In this document: positions 23,973 through 32,569 of the stretch, piece by piece | Layout of the letters: the number at the start of each line of letters is the position of its first letter | How positions within the stretch are numbered: the stretch's first letter is position 1 | DNA from: Pseudomonas rubra | GTDB taxonomy: Bacteria; Pseudomonadota; Gammaproteobacteria; Pseudomonadales; Pseudomonadaceae | Assembly: GCF_028656935.1 (NCBI RefSeq) | Contig: NZ_JAMDGZ010000060.1 | Span: 1-47,791, forward strand | Length of the DNA: 47,791 nucleotides | Direction: 5' to 3' | Position numbers and translations under genes: made by a program | Notes under the pieces: generated by a model | Seen by the model: the letters and a program-made list of their open reading frames with translations, nothing else | The model's database searches: none | Told to the model about the DNA's origin: nothing

Positions 23973-23995
23973 AAAGGCTGCGACACGCAACGAAC

Positions 23996-24009
23996 TTGAT
24001 TCAAGTCAG
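23996..24009 (+). promoter_or_regulatory. Anr/FNR box for GNAT gene 2
   Basis: TTGATTCAAGTCAG has eight of ten consensus positions. A TACAAC -10 candidate at 24031-24036 fits a class II site centred at about -41. Confidence 0.5.
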
Positions 24010-24082
24010 AACGAGGATGCTGGTGAGCAGTACAACAGTAATCGGCAAGCTCCCTTTGATGACTGTAAGCCCGGAGAGCGCG

Positions 24083-24631
24083 ATGAATAACGATATCGAT
24101 TTTGGCGATCTGTCCAAGGAGCACTGGATAGAGTCGTTGAACGACGGTACTCCTGTACTGATTCGACCACTGCGTGAGCCCGACCGTGAGAGGGATCATG
24201 AGTTTGTAGGGCATGTGTCTTACGAGTTGAGACGCTTTCGCTTCCTAGCAGGGTTTAGCGGGGAGGCATCATCGTTTTTCGAACGGTTGATGGATGTGGA
24301 CTACCAACACCGCATGGCTTACGTCGCGTTGATGTATGACGGTGGCCAACTGCGTGAAATCGGCGAAAGCCGCTATGCGGCAGTCCCCGACAGCAAGAAC
24401 TGCGAGTGTGCGGTTGCCGTAAGCGAGCCATGGCAGCGCAAAGGCTTGGGTAGACTGTTAATGAATCACCTGATCAGCGCCGCACGCAGCAATGGCTATG
24501 AGCGCATGATTTCACGTGATCTCTCAAACAACTACGGGATGCATCGACTTGCGAAAACACTCGGTTTTTCCTCACGCTACCTGGCTGGAGATGTAACTGA
24601 AATCATCCATGAGCTCGACCTACATGGATGA
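24083..24631 (+). CDS. GNAT family N-acetyltransferase (paralogue 2)
   Basis: The 182-residue protein shares the EHWIESLNDGTPVLIRPLRE opening and the acetyl-CoA loop RKGLGRLL with the GNAT at 20807. GGAG 6 bases before ATG 24083 decides the start; the frame is open to 23996. It diverges from the universal-stress gene across two Anr-type sites. The two diverged copies within 3.5 kb suggest an old duplication with separate targets. The target is unknown. Confidence 0.8.
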   Translation: MNNDIDFGDLSKEHWIESLNDGTPVLIRPLREPDRERDHEFVGHVSYELRRFRFLAGFSGEASSFFERLMDVDYQHRMAYVALMYDGGQLREIGESRYAAVPDSKNCECAVAVSEPWQRKGLGRLLMNHLISAARSNGYERMISRDLSNNYGMHRLAKTLGFSSRYLAGDVTEIIHELDLHG

Positions 24632-24638
24632 TCATTTA

Positions 24639-24679
24639 CCTCAGCGCGGTATTATACGAGCTCCGAAACCGCGCTGAGG
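24639..24679. terminator. Bidirectional 12-bp stem-loop between convergent genes
   Basis: CCTCAGCGCGGT (24639-24650) pairs perfectly with ACCGCGCTGAGG (24668-24679) around a 17-base loop. It lies between the stops of the convergent GNAT and universal-stress genes, where it can terminate both. Confidence 0.65.
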
Positions 24680-24690
24680 CAGGTTCTTTG

Positions 24691-25617
24691 TCAGACCACT
24701 GGAGTTTCCGGGGTGATTACCAGGACACTGCTAGGCATTTTGTAAAGTACCCTTTCAACCGTGCTGCCGATGTACTTGGCCAAACCACGGTGGTGCACCC
24801 GCCCCATCACTACGATATCGGTACCTTGAGCTTCGCAGAAGATGCTCAAGACTTTTGCTGGGTCGCCCATGATCATATGGCAACTCTCCGGATCAATACC
24901 GTTGCGCTCAGCTAGCTCGCGAAAGGCGTCGCTTTGGGCTTCATGCAAACTTTCGGCAACATTTGAGCCAAACAAAAATGATTTACGCCCGAGGTTCTCC
25001 GCATCCGTTTGCATAGAGGTCAAATCATAGGCATACAAGATCTCCACCTGCGCCTTACATTGCATGGCCAATTTCAACGCTTCATTGATGATGCGGTCAT
25101 TGAACCCTTGGTACTGATCCTCGGGACGCGATAGGTCAACGGCAGCAAGGACTTTGCGAGGCATAGCATGGCTGGCCTTGTCGACAAAGTGCAATGGAAC
25201 CGAGCACTCCCTTAACAGCCGTATATCGAGTGTGGTGAACATCGCCCGCATCAGGCGCGACTCATGCTCTATGTCCTTGACCACCATCGCAAACGGCTGC
25301 TCTTTCAGGTGAGTCAGGATTTCGTCCAGGACGTTGTTGACCCAGACTACTTCTGTGGTGACAGTCAGCCCGTTCCTACGCAGGGGTACAGCCTGGGTTT
25401 CCAGCCACTGGCGGTGCTTTTCGACATAGGCCTGGCGCATCACTGCCAGCGCCTGTTCATTGACCAGCCCTGCGGTGGCAAGCCCCTCAAGGTAATCGAA
25501 AGCCACTATATGTAATGCAATGCCTTTGGCTTTTGCCAAAGCAGCAGCACGGTCAAAGGCGTCAGTGCGCTGCATCAAAGGGGGGGCGATGAACAACAAG
25601 CGTTGATAGTCGGACAT
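24691..25617 (-). CDS. Tandem universal stress protein, copy 2
   Basis: This is a 308-residue two-domain Usp (MSDYQRLLFIAPP start; second domain KVLAAVDLSRPEDQYQG). Its C-terminal DIVVMGRVHHRGLAKYIGST keeps a better nucleotide loop than copy 1. GAGG lies just before ATG 25617; the frame is open to 25707. An Anr box sits at 25682-25695. Predicted role: cytosolic ATP-binding protein aiding survival under oxygen limitation. Confidence 0.85.
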   Translation of the reverse strand: MSDYQRLLFIAPPLMQRTDAFDRAAALAKAKGIALHIVAFDYLEGLATAGLVNEQALAVMRQAYVEKHRQWLETQAVPLRRNGLTVTTEVVWVNNVLDEILTHLKEQPFAMVVKDIEHESRLMRAMFTTLDIRLLRECSVPLHFVDKASHAMPRKVLAAVDLSRPEDQYQGFNDRIINEALKLAMQCKAQVEILYAYDLTSMQTDAENLGRKSFLFGSNVAESLHEAQSDAFRELAERNGIDPESCHMIMGDPAKVLSIFCEAQGTDIVVMGRVHHRGLAKYIGSTVERVLYKMPSSVLVITPETPVV

Positions 25618-25681
25618 GACACACCTCGCACTAAGCGATGAGTAGGTACGCACCATCCTGCATCCGTCCAAGGCTGTGTGT

Positions 25682-25695
25682 TTGACTTGCATCAA
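25682..25695 (-). promoter_or_regulatory. Anr/FNR box for universal stress gene 2
   Basis: TTGACTTGCATCAA matches TTGAT-N4-ATCAA at nine of ten positions, 65-78 bases before the Usp start on the minus strand. Confidence 0.75.
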
Positions 25696-25802
25696 AATCG
25701 GATGCACACCACCTCAAAAGGACACGGCGATTGGGTGTAGCACACGACCATCGGCGCAGTCCGACGCACGGTAACCTAACTACAAAAAATGGATTTGATT
25801 CC

Positions 25803-25816
25803 TTGATCCCAGTCAA
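25803..25816 (+). promoter_or_regulatory. Anr/FNR box for the alcohol dehydrogenase gene
   Basis: TTGATCCCAGTCAA matches TTGAT-N4-ATCAA at nine of ten positions. A CTAAGC -10 candidate at about 25842 is compatible with a site centred near -41. Confidence 0.7.
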
Positions 25817-25885
25817 TTGATTCGATGATTTTCAGCGCACGCTAAGCAGAAGTGAATGCCACGATCCCAAAGAGGAACCGCTGCC

Positions 25886-26959
25886 ATGGCTACCATGAAA
25901 GCTGCAATTTTTGTGGAGAAAAACCGGATAGTACTGGACGACAAGCCAATTCCGGACATTGGCCCCGCCGATGCGTTGGTGCGGCTCACAACCACGACGA
26001 TCTGCGGAACCGACATCCACATCCTTCGTGGTGAATACCCTGTCGCCAAAGGGCTGACCATAGGTCATGAACCCGTTGGTATCATTGAAAAGCTCGGCGC
26101 CCAGGTTCAAGGCTTTAGCGAAGGACAGCGGGTCATTGCTGGCGCAATAACCCCAAGCGGCCACAGTAATGCGTGCCTGTGTGGATGCTCATCTCAGGAT
26201 GGGCCGGGCACCCTTCATGGATTCAAAGCTATTGGTGGTTGGAAGTTCGGCAACACGATTGATGGCTGCCAGGCCGAGTATGTTCGGGTGCCTGACGCCA
26301 TGGCCAACCTTTCACTGATCCCCGATAATCTTAGTGACGAACAAGTTTTGATGTGCCCAGACATCATGTCTACCGGGTTCAGCGGTGCAGAACGGGGTGA
26401 TGTAAAAATCGGTGATACGGTCGCCGTATTTGCGCTAGGGCCTATTGGTCTTTGCGCGGTGGCCGGTGCCCGCTTGAAAGGTGCAGGCACGATCATCGGT
26501 GTCGACACCGTAAATGCGCGTATGACCGTTGCCCGTCAGCTAGGTGCTACTCACGTAATCGACTTCACACAAGGCAACATCGTCGAGCAGATCATGGCGA
26601 TTACCATAGGCCGTGGGGTCGATGTTGCGATTGAAGCACTCGGAACCCAATCGACATTTGAATCAGCGCTGCGGGTGCTACGTCCCGGAGGAACCTTATC
26701 CAGCCTTGGCGTTTACTCTTCAGACTTGCGCATTCCACTTGATGCCTTTGCTGCTGGCCTAGGCGACTACAACATCGTGACCACACTGTGCCCCGGTGGC
26801 AAAGAGCGTATGCGACGCTTGATGGAAGTCATCGCCAGCGGGCGCATTGATCTGGCGCCACTGGTGACGCACCGGTTCAAGTTGGACGACATTGAAGCCG
26901 CCTACGAACTATTTGGACATCAACGGGACGGTGTCATGAAAGTAGCCATTACGCCCTGA
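25886..26959 (+). CDS. Zinc-dependent alcohol dehydrogenase (secondary-ADH type)
   Basis: This is a 357-residue medium-chain dehydrogenase. Catalytic zinc ligands are C40 (TICGTDIH), H61-E62 (IGHEPVG) and D159 (MCPDIMSTGF). This Cys/His/Asp pattern is that of secondary-alcohol dehydrogenases of the Clostridium beijerinckii type. The structural-zinc lobe is reduced. The Rossmann loop reads ALGPIGLCAVAGA, then GVDTVNAR, suggesting NAD(P). GAGG lies 10 bases before ATG 25886. The Anr box suggests use in redox balancing under low oxygen. The exact alcohol is not readable. Confidence 0.85.
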   Translation: MATMKAAIFVEKNRIVLDDKPIPDIGPADALVRLTTTTICGTDIHILRGEYPVAKGLTIGHEPVGIIEKLGAQVQGFSEGQRVIAGAITPSGHSNACLCGCSSQDGPGTLHGFKAIGGWKFGNTIDGCQAEYVRVPDAMANLSLIPDNLSDEQVLMCPDIMSTGFSGAERGDVKIGDTVAVFALGPIGLCAVAGARLKGAGTIIGVDTVNARMTVARQLGATHVIDFTQGNIVEQIMAITIGRGVDVAIEALGTQSTFESALRVLRPGGTLSSLGVYSSDLRIPLDAFAAGLGDYNIVTTLCPGGKERMRRLMEVIASGRIDLAPLVTHRFKLDDIEAAYELFGHQRDGVMKVAITP

Positions 26960-27038
26960 ATTAGACGTGCTTTTAGCAGCTTGAACACCTGATGGCATGG
27001 ACGCCGTTCCTGATTCGATCGAATGTGGAGCGCGTCAA

Positions 27039-27524
27039 ATGTTCAAATCACTCTTTCTGTCCATCCTGCCGCGACTAGCCCCTGGTTTAATGCTTAACCA
27101 GACTAGAAAACGCTTGCTTGGTCTCGTCGGTGGCAAGCGGAGCTACCGCGCCCCAGACTTAGAACTCATGTTGCGCCGCGAAGTGGGATTGCCCTACCAA
27201 CCTGTCCTGTTCGCCAGGAACATCGGGGATCAGTTCATCGTCACCGCGGACTTGCAGTCTGTAGGTATCGACAGCTTGCAGATTGGGATTACAACGCAGC
27301 AATTCACCTTAAGCGGTTGGGTGATGCCGGATGCTGCCGACGCCTCGACGACAGCTATCTCATCTGAGTGTGGATGGTTTAGTTCTTCACGAACCATTCC
27401 GCCGTCAATGGATCTTGACCATTTCACTCTCAATTACCATCAGGGTTTGTTGGTATTCAGCGTACCTAGAAAGCACTCACTAAACCGGCGTCCTTTGCAT
27501 TCCACTGCATCGATTACGGAGTAG
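27039..27524 (+). CDS. Hsp20/alpha-crystallin-like protein
   Basis: The 161-residue protein has a basic N-terminal region and, from about residue 75, an alpha-crystallin-like domain. FIVTADLQSVGIDSLQIGIT is followed by FTLSGWV and, after a Ser/Thr-rich insert, LNYHQGLLVFSVPRK. The usual G-V-L motif is altered to G-L-L, so it is a divergent member. GGAG 8 bases before ATG 27039 sets the start. It is probably a holdase chaperone. It starts a run of genes (next starts at 27530 and 27780) that may be one operon. Confidence 0.65.
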   Translation: MFKSLFLSILPRLAPGLMLNQTRKRLLGLVGGKRSYRAPDLELMLRREVGLPYQPVLFARNIGDQFIVTADLQSVGIDSLQIGITTQQFTLSGWVMPDAADASTTAISSECGWFSSSRTIPPSMDLDHFTLNYHQGLLVFSVPRKHSLNRRPLHSTASITE

Positions 27525-27529
27525 CATCA

Positions 27530-27787
27530 ATGAACGTCTACATTGAAAATCATCCGCGTCAAAACCGTTGGTGGGTTCACCTGGACGTATGGATGGTGAG
27601 TTTTCGCAGTATTGACGAAGCGACAGCCTTCGTTGATCGACTTAATACTCGATTGAACGCCCCACACTCCCTGGCGATGATTGCTAGCTATCCTCTGGTA
27701 CCTGGCAAGCTCATAAATCGCGACCTGCATGACCCTATTGCCCCATCAGGATCTGCTACCCCGGTATCGGAGGTGAGAAATGCATAG
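27530..27787 (+). CDS. Small conserved hypothetical protein (85 aa)
   Basis: GGAG precedes ATG 27530. The protein starts MNVYIENHPRQNRWWVHLDV and continues SFRSIDEATAFVDRLNTRL. This beta-strand/helix order resembles small DUF2188-like stress-associated proteins, but the match is weak. It overlaps the FNR paralogue start by 8 bases, so translation is probably coupled. Confidence 0.6.
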   Translation: MNVYIENHPRQNRWWVHLDVWMVSFRSIDEATAFVDRLNTRLNAPHSLAMIASYPLVPGKLINRDLHDPIAPSGSATPVSEVRNA

Positions 27788-28580
27788 CCTCCTGAACGTT
27801 GCCACTGACCTAGAGGAACGTAATCCCATAGGGGTGGTACCCCCCATCAATGTAAACCCATACAGGGCGGCTTGCGTGGATTGCAGGGTCAGTTCGTTGT
27901 GTCTTCCAACTGGCTTGTGCAAACACGGAAACGACCGTTTCAGTGAGCTGATCAGACAGCGCATACGGATCAAGAAAGGTTACGGCTTGTATCACGCCAA
28001 CGACCCGTTGGAATACCTCTATGCAGTACGCCTCGGAAGTTTTAAGACCTGCTTTGCAAATGCGGAAGGACAAGGGCTGGTAACCAACTTCTGGATGCCA
28101 GGAGACACAATGGGGTGCGATGCGATCAGCACCAACCGGCATGTATGCAGTGCGTTTGCTCTTGAGGACAGTGAAGTTTGCCTTATTCCTTATCAACGCC
28201 TGGAGTCGTTAGCCCATGAGTTCCCGTTCCTACAACAAAGCCTCAATAGGCTACTCAGCAGTGAAATTGTTCGAGAGCATAAGCGGCTGTTAATGATGTG
28301 CAACCTCACCGCAGAAGAACGAATGGCCAGCTTTCTACTAGGCTTGTCCAAACGATACGTAGAACGCGGGTTTTCCGCCCATAGCTTTGTTCTGCGCATG
28401 TCGAGAGATGACATTGCGTCCTATCTGGGGTTGAGACTTGAAACCGTCTGTAGATGCATAGCACACCTGCGCCACCTGGACATAGTGCAGTTCAGCGGAC
28501 GTACAGTGGAAATTTTGAATTTGCCTGGCTTGAAGGCTCTAGAACATGGCTACAGTAAAGGCTCAGCGGCAAATCAATAA
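27780..28580 (+). CDS. Crp/Fnr-family regulator with [4Fe-4S] cysteines (Anr/FNR paralogue)
   Basis: The 266-residue protein has C32-x2-C35-x5-C41 (CVDCRVSSLC) and C134 (EVCLIPY), spaced as FNR C20, C23, C29 and C122, so an oxygen-labile [4Fe-4S] cluster is expected. A cyclic-nucleotide-like barrel follows, with a dimer helix LNRLLSSEIVREHKRLL and HTH SRDDIASYLGLRLETVCRCI. In the recognition helix the FNR E-x-x-S-R becomes E-T-V-C-R. The Glu and Arg that read the TTGAT half-site are kept, while the Ser is changed. It could act at the Anr boxes found nearby, or at a variant site. Confidence 0.85.
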   Translation: MHSLLNVATDLEERNPIGVVPPINVNPYRAACVDCRVSSLCLPTGLCKHGNDRFSELIRQRIRIKKGYGLYHANDPLEYLYAVRLGSFKTCFANAEGQGLVTNFWMPGDTMGCDAISTNRHVCSAFALEDSEVCLIPYQRLESLAHEFPFLQQSLNRLLSSEIVREHKRLLMMCNLTAEERMASFLLGLSKRYVERGFSAHSFVLRMSRDDIASYLGLRLETVCRCIAHLRHLDIVQFSGRTVEILNLPGLKALEHGYSKGSAANQ

Positions 28581-28651
28581 GCTGGGATGTATTTCAGCCC
28601 GTCCCAAGCAGCCTCGACAACTGCCCTCCCCCGCGCATCGATGCGGCAGTC

Positions 28652-29893
28652 ATGCTTGAAACCCTGGACATTACCCATCTCGCTGCTGCCTTGGGTATAG
28701 GTATGCTCGTAGGCCTGGAGCGTGAACGCAAAAAAGGTACCGGGGAGCATCGTGAGTTTGCCGGACTTAGAACCTTTGCCATCACGTCTGTACTGGGTTA
28801 CGTATGCATGGCCGTAGCGGGTACGATGTTGGTCGCCATCATGAGTATTGCCTTGGCAATCATCGTTGCAGTCGCCTACTGGAAACACTCTGGCAAGGAT
28901 CCAGGCATCACCAGTGAAATTGCTCTGCTTTTCGTCTTGCTACTCGGCGCCTTGAGTTTTGACCAGCCCGAACTGGCTGTCGCTGTCGGGGTCGTGATTA
29001 CGGTTGTTCTCGCATTCAGGCAAGAACTGCATCGATTTGTCCGCAATCAACTGACTGAAAGCGAAGTCCGCGATGGGTTGGTACTGCTGATAGCCGTGTT
29101 GGTCATTCTCCCCTTGGCACCCGATCGCTTCGTCGGCCCATTTGGTGCCATCAATCCCCGCACAATCTGTACCCTGACCGTACTGCTGATGGGGGCTGGG
29201 GCATTGGGTCATATTGCCTTACGTGTGGTAGGCAAGCGCTATGGCTATACCCTCAGTGCCATCGCATCTGGGTTTGCTTCAGGCTCGGCGACCATCGCCC
29301 TGATGGGACATCTGGCCCGAAGTGAACAGTCGTCTGTCAAAGCGTTCAGCGCCGCAGCGATATTCTCTAACCTAGCGACTATCGCGATGTTGGGTCTGGT
29401 GCTGGGTACAGTCGATCCGGCTTTTTTGGGGGAATTATGGGCTTCTATTTTGCTGGCTGCGTTCACAACAGTGGCATATGGTTCGCTGCTCCTCGCCCCA
29501 TGGAACCCTGCGCTTGTGCAGGCCGCAGCCCAAGTCGGCGACAGTGCTTTCAATCTCAAGGTCGCCCTCGTTGTGACTGTGGCCGTAACGGGCATCACGT
29601 TGCTGTCCTCGGCACTGCTGCATGCCTTTGGACACAATGGTGTACTGATTGCGTCGGTATTTAGCGGCCTGGCTGATGCTCACGCAACGGCAGCATCTAT
29701 CGCGTCGGTGGTAAAGTCCGGGCAACTATCAATGGCCGACATTGCGGTGCCCGCGCTGACCGCAATGAGCAGCAATACACTTACCAAATGTGTTCTAGCC
29801 TGGATCAGCGGGGGCGCAAAATTTGCCGCTTATGTCATAGTCGGTCAGTTGGCGATCATTACTTCGATGTGGGCTGGATTGCTGCTCCAGTAA
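28652..29893 (+). CDS. MgtC/SapB N-domain + DUF4010 membrane protein
   Basis: The 413-residue multi-pass protein opens with the MgtC signature (LAAALGIGMLVGLERERKKG, then REFAGLRTFAI). It continues with a DUF4010 domain (GYTLSAIASGFASGSATIA; GLADAHATAAS). About 12 hydrophobic helices are visible. The family is common; transport or Mg/stress roles are proposed but not established. It follows the FNR paralogue by 71 bases on the same strand. No good ribosome binding site precedes ATG 28652. Confidence 0.8.
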   Translation: MLETLDITHLAAALGIGMLVGLERERKKGTGEHREFAGLRTFAITSVLGYVCMAVAGTMLVAIMSIALAIIVAVAYWKHSGKDPGITSEIALLFVLLLGALSFDQPELAVAVGVVITVVLAFRQELHRFVRNQLTESEVRDGLVLLIAVLVILPLAPDRFVGPFGAINPRTICTLTVLLMGAGALGHIALRVVGKRYGYTLSAIASGFASGSATIALMGHLARSEQSSVKAFSAAAIFSNLATIAMLGLVLGTVDPAFLGELWASILLAAFTTVAYGSLLLAPWNPALVQAAAQVGDSAFNLKVALVVTVAVTGITLLSSALLHAFGHNGVLIASVFSGLADAHATAASIASVVKSGQLSMADIAVPALTAMSSNTLTKCVLAWISGGAKFAAYVIVGQLAIITSMWAGLLLQ

Positions 29894-29947
29894 AGGATCC
29901 GCCCCCTTCTCTCAAGGCTGAGACACGATGGCACTCATGGATCTTTA

Positions 29948-30370
29948 ACGAGCACGCCAGCTTTCAAGCAGGCTGAAGAGCGCCATTCCCACCAACATCG
30001 CAAGTACGAATACTAGTATTTGCCAGTGGCCACTTAACACCAGGGCGAGTGCAGGCCCCGGGCAGATACCGGCAATACCCCAACCGACACCAAATACCAG
30101 GCTGCCCACCACCAACTGCCGATCTAGTGCCCGCATCCGAGGCATTTGCATCGGCAAACCAAGCATCGAGCGTGTTTGTTTGCTGCTCCACTGCATGGGC
30201 AAAAGTGCCACCCCGATAGCACCCACCATTACCAACCCGAGTGATGGATCCCAGCTTCCTGCCAGATCCAGAAAGCCGATTACCTTGGCTGGATTAACCA
30301 TGCCCGCCAACAACAAGCCAAGGCCAAACACCACACCGCAGATAAAAGCCATTACCCATCGCATGCTCAT
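29948..30370 (-). CDS. YeeE/YedE-like (DUF6691) membrane protein, half-transporter 2
   Basis: This 140-residue protein has four hydrophobic helices and the family glycine motifs FGVGWGIAGICPGPALALVL (a Cys-Pro-Gly core). GLGLLLAGMVNPAKVIGFLD is at the N-terminus. It pairs with the adjacent YeeE half, overlapping it by 4 bases. YeeE/YedE proteins import thiosulfate or move sulfur compounds (known for Spirochaeta/E. coli YeeE). The order BigR-like regulator, YeeE, YedE marks a reactive-sulfur response operon. Confidence 0.85.
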
Positions 30371-30801
30371 ACTCCTGCCAGGTGACGGCTAACGAATACA
30401 ACTGCAAATCCCGCGCACATAAAGCACAGTGTTGCGACAAGTGAACGAGGCGACAGACGCGCCAGTCCACAGACACCATGCCCACTGGTGCAACCTGCCG
30501 CGTAACGTGTTCCCAGGCCAACCAGCAAACCGGCCACAAGCAACCCTACCCAGTCTGTCTGAAACTGTACGACCGGCCGACCCGCAAATAACCACCACAC
30601 TAGGGGGGCGACCAACACCCCCAGGAGAAACAGTGCTTTCTCGCCTCTGCCCTCGCCCTTCTTTTGCAGCAAACTGCCCAGCAGCCCGCTAATACCGGCA
30701 ATACGGCCATTCACAAGTGCAAACAGGCTCACGGCAAGCCCGATCAACGCACCGCCGAGCAAGGCCGACCAAGGTGTGAAATTGACCCAGTCGATAGTCA
30801 T
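30367..30801 (-). CDS. YeeE/YedE-family membrane protein, half-transporter 1
   Basis: This 144-residue protein has four helices, the motif GTRYAAGCTSGHGVCGLARL and the start MTIDWVNFTPWSALLGGALI. The Cys in AGCTSGHG is the conserved sulfur-relay residue. AGGAG lies before ATG 30801; the frame is open to 30825 inside the regulator gene. It overlaps the regulator stop as ATGA and the second half downstream likewise. Confidence 0.85.
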   Translation of the reverse strand: MTIDWVNFTPWSALLGGALIGLAVSLFALVNGRIAGISGLLGSLLQKKGEGRGEKALFLLGVLVAPLVWWLFAGRPVVQFQTDWVGLLVAGLLVGLGTRYAAGCTSGHGVCGLARLSPRSLVATLCFMCAGFAVVFVSRHLAGV

Positions 30802-31103
30802 TTCGGCTCCTTCGCACAGAACCATTGATACAAGGTTTTAATCACCGCCAGGGCAGCTGGACTATCGATGCGATAGAAAATCTGCTTACCTTCACGCCTT
30901 GTCGCCACCAGATCTTCGCGCCTCAAAACCCCTAATTGCTGAGACAAGGTGGGCTGCTGAATGCCAAGCAGGGACTCCAGCTCACTTACACTGCGCTCAC
31001 CTTCAGACAACTGGCATAGCAACAGCAGTCGCTCTGGATTTCCCAGGGTTTTAAGCAACTGAGCTGCTGCTTCGGTGTTGCCGCGTAACTGCTGAACATC
31101 CAT
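30798..31103 (-). CDS. ArsR-family persulfide-sensing repressor (BigR/SqrR-like)
   Basis: This is a 101-residue winged-helix repressor. Recognition region: LGIQQPTLSQQLGVLRREDL. Wing: ATRREGKQIFYRID. C30 and C96 are 66 residues apart, exactly the separation of the redox pair C42/C108 in Xylella BigR, which forms a tetrasulfide link on persulfide exposure. ATG 31103 has AAGGA 7 bases upstream; the frame is open to 31145. An AT-rich dyad at 31152-31175 upstream is the probable operator. It controls the two YeeE/YedE halves. Confidence 0.85.
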   Translation of the reverse strand: MDVQQLRGNTEAAAQLLKTLGNPERLLLLCQLSEGERSVSELESLLGIQQPTLSQQLGVLRREDLVATRREGKQIFYRIDSPAALAVIKTLYQWFCAKEPK

Positions 31104-31151
31104 CGCCAGTCCTTCTATGACTGTAATCTCGCTCACATGATACATCTAAAT

Positions 31152-31175
31152 ATATTATATAAAATAATATAATAT
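31152..31175 (-). promoter_or_regulatory. AT-rich dyad operator of the BigR-like gene
   Basis: ATATTATAT (31152-31160) and ATATAATAT (31167-31175) are perfect inverted arms with a 6-base spacer, 49-72 bases before the chosen start. BigR-type repressors bind AT-rich palindromes of this kind over the promoter. Between this site and the IS left end (31176-31400) I see no gene. Confidence 0.6.
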
Positions 31176-31418
31176 AATACAAAACCTGCAAGTACCACGA
31201 CCGATCAGGTTCCGACGATATGCCCCGGCGACGTTGGTGCCGAAGGTCTCAAAGGGCCTGCCCATGCCTTGGAAGGCCAATAGAAATTAGCGCAGCCAAC
31301 AGCACGAATGCCGAGGAAACCAACCTTCCGAGGCACCGGGTATCGAGCGTGTCCTCGCCGGCTTGAGAGAGTGCATCGGCGATGACGATCAACTGACAAC
31401 TGAATCGCCCCGGGTTTT

Positions 31419-32300
31419 CTAGACACCTTGCAAGCTCTTTGCGTAACGCTTTTCAAACTCTATCGGTGACAGCTGATTGTTGAAGCCATGCCTGCGTTTT
31501 GCGTTGTAGAACATCTCGATGTAATCGAACACATCACTACGAGCGTCTTCCCGCGTGGTGTAGATTTTCCGCTTGATTCGCTCCCGTTTTAGAAGCTGGA
31601 AAAAGCTCTCGGCCACAGCATTGTCATGACAGTTGCCTCGGCGACTCATACTGGCAACCAAATTGTTTGCCCTCAAAAAACTGCGCCAATCGGAGCTACT
31701 GTACTGGCTGCCTTGGTCGGAGTGAACCATCACCTCCTGCTTCGGTTTTCGTCTCCACACCGCCATTAATAACGCATCAATGGCCAAATCACTGGTCATC
31801 TGCGGCTTCATTGACCAGCCAACGACCTGACGCGAAAACAGATCCAGCACCACAGCCAAATACAACCAGCCCTCATACGTACGAATGTAGGTGATGTCAG
31901 TGACCCAAACTTTGTTGGGCTCTACGACATCGAACTGGCGCCTCAGCAAATTGGGTGAGGCGACCGCTGGCTTACCGCCGTGCTTTCCAGGGCGTCGTCG
32001 ATATCCTGTCTGAGAGCGCAGACCTTCGAGACGCATCAGCCTCGCCACACGATGCCGACCACAATCCTCACCGACCTCGCGCAGATCATCATGGATTTTG
32101 CGATAGCCATAAACTCCGCCGCTCTCAAACCATGAATGCTTGATCAAACCCAGCAATCGCTGGTCGTCTTTGGCGCGTGCAGATTGCGGCTCAGACAACC
32201 AGGCGTAATAACCACTAGGATGGACCTTCAGCGTCTGGCAAAGCCGTCGTATGGAATAGTCGCCCGCTCGCTGCTTGATAAAGGCGTACTTCAGCCGCAC
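31419..32300 (-). CDS. IS3-family transposase OrfB (DDE integrase)
   Basis: The 293-codon frame has an HTH_21-like region (GGVYGYRKIHDDLREVG) and the rve catalytic triad. These are D in VWVTDITYI, D in MVHSDQGSQYS, and E in AVAESFFQLLKRER with the expected D-D-35-E spacing. It overlaps orfA in a different frame. Active transposase would be made as an OrfAB fusion by -1 frameshifting at the A6 run (32325-32330). It looks intact. Confidence 0.9.
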   Translation of the reverse strand: MRLKYAFIKQRAGDYSIRRLCQTLKVHPSGYYAWLSEPQSARAKDDQRLLGLIKHSWFESGGVYGYRKIHDDLREVGEDCGRHRVARLMRLEGLRSQTGYRRRPGKHGGKPAVASPNLLRRQFDVVEPNKVWVTDITYIRTYEGWLYLAVVLDLFSRQVVGWSMKPQMTSDLAIDALLMAVWRRKPKQEVMVHSDQGSQYSSSDWRSFLRANNLVASMSRRGNCHDNAVAESFFQLLKRERIKRKIYTTREDARSDVFDYIEMFYNAKRRHGFNNQLSPIEFEKRYAKSLQGV

Positions 32301-32569
32301 TCCTTGGCAAAGTACGCGGCGGCCTTTTTTAATATGTCTCGCTCTTCGGTGACCCGTTTGAGCTCCGCTCGCAGGCGACGCAGTTCAGCGTGCTGATCAT
32401 CGTCCTGCTGCCGCTCTTCTTGAGGTTTGCTGTAGCGCTTTATCCAGGCATAGAGGCTATGTGTCGACACACCAAGACGTGCTGCCACATCAGCGACAGG
32501 CAGCTTCTTTTCAGTCACTTGATTGACCGCTTGGATTTTGAATTCTTCGGGGTAACGCGGGTTGCTCAT
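32291..32569 (-). CDS. IS3-family OrfA (HTH)
   Basis: The 92-residue protein has an HTH_Tnp_1 domain (RYPEEFKIQAVNQVTEKK; DVAARLGVSTHSLYAWIKRY). A leucine-rich coiled coil (ELRRLRAELKRVTEERDILK) follows, typical of IS3 OrfA, which binds the inverted repeats and dimerises. AAAAAAG at the ILKK codons is the standard frameshift signal into orfB. Confidence 0.9.
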   Translation of the reverse strand: MSNPRYPEEFKIQAVNQVTEKKLPVADVAARLGVSTHSLYAWIKRYSKPQEERQQDDDQHAELRRLRAELKRVTEERDILKKAAAYFAKECG

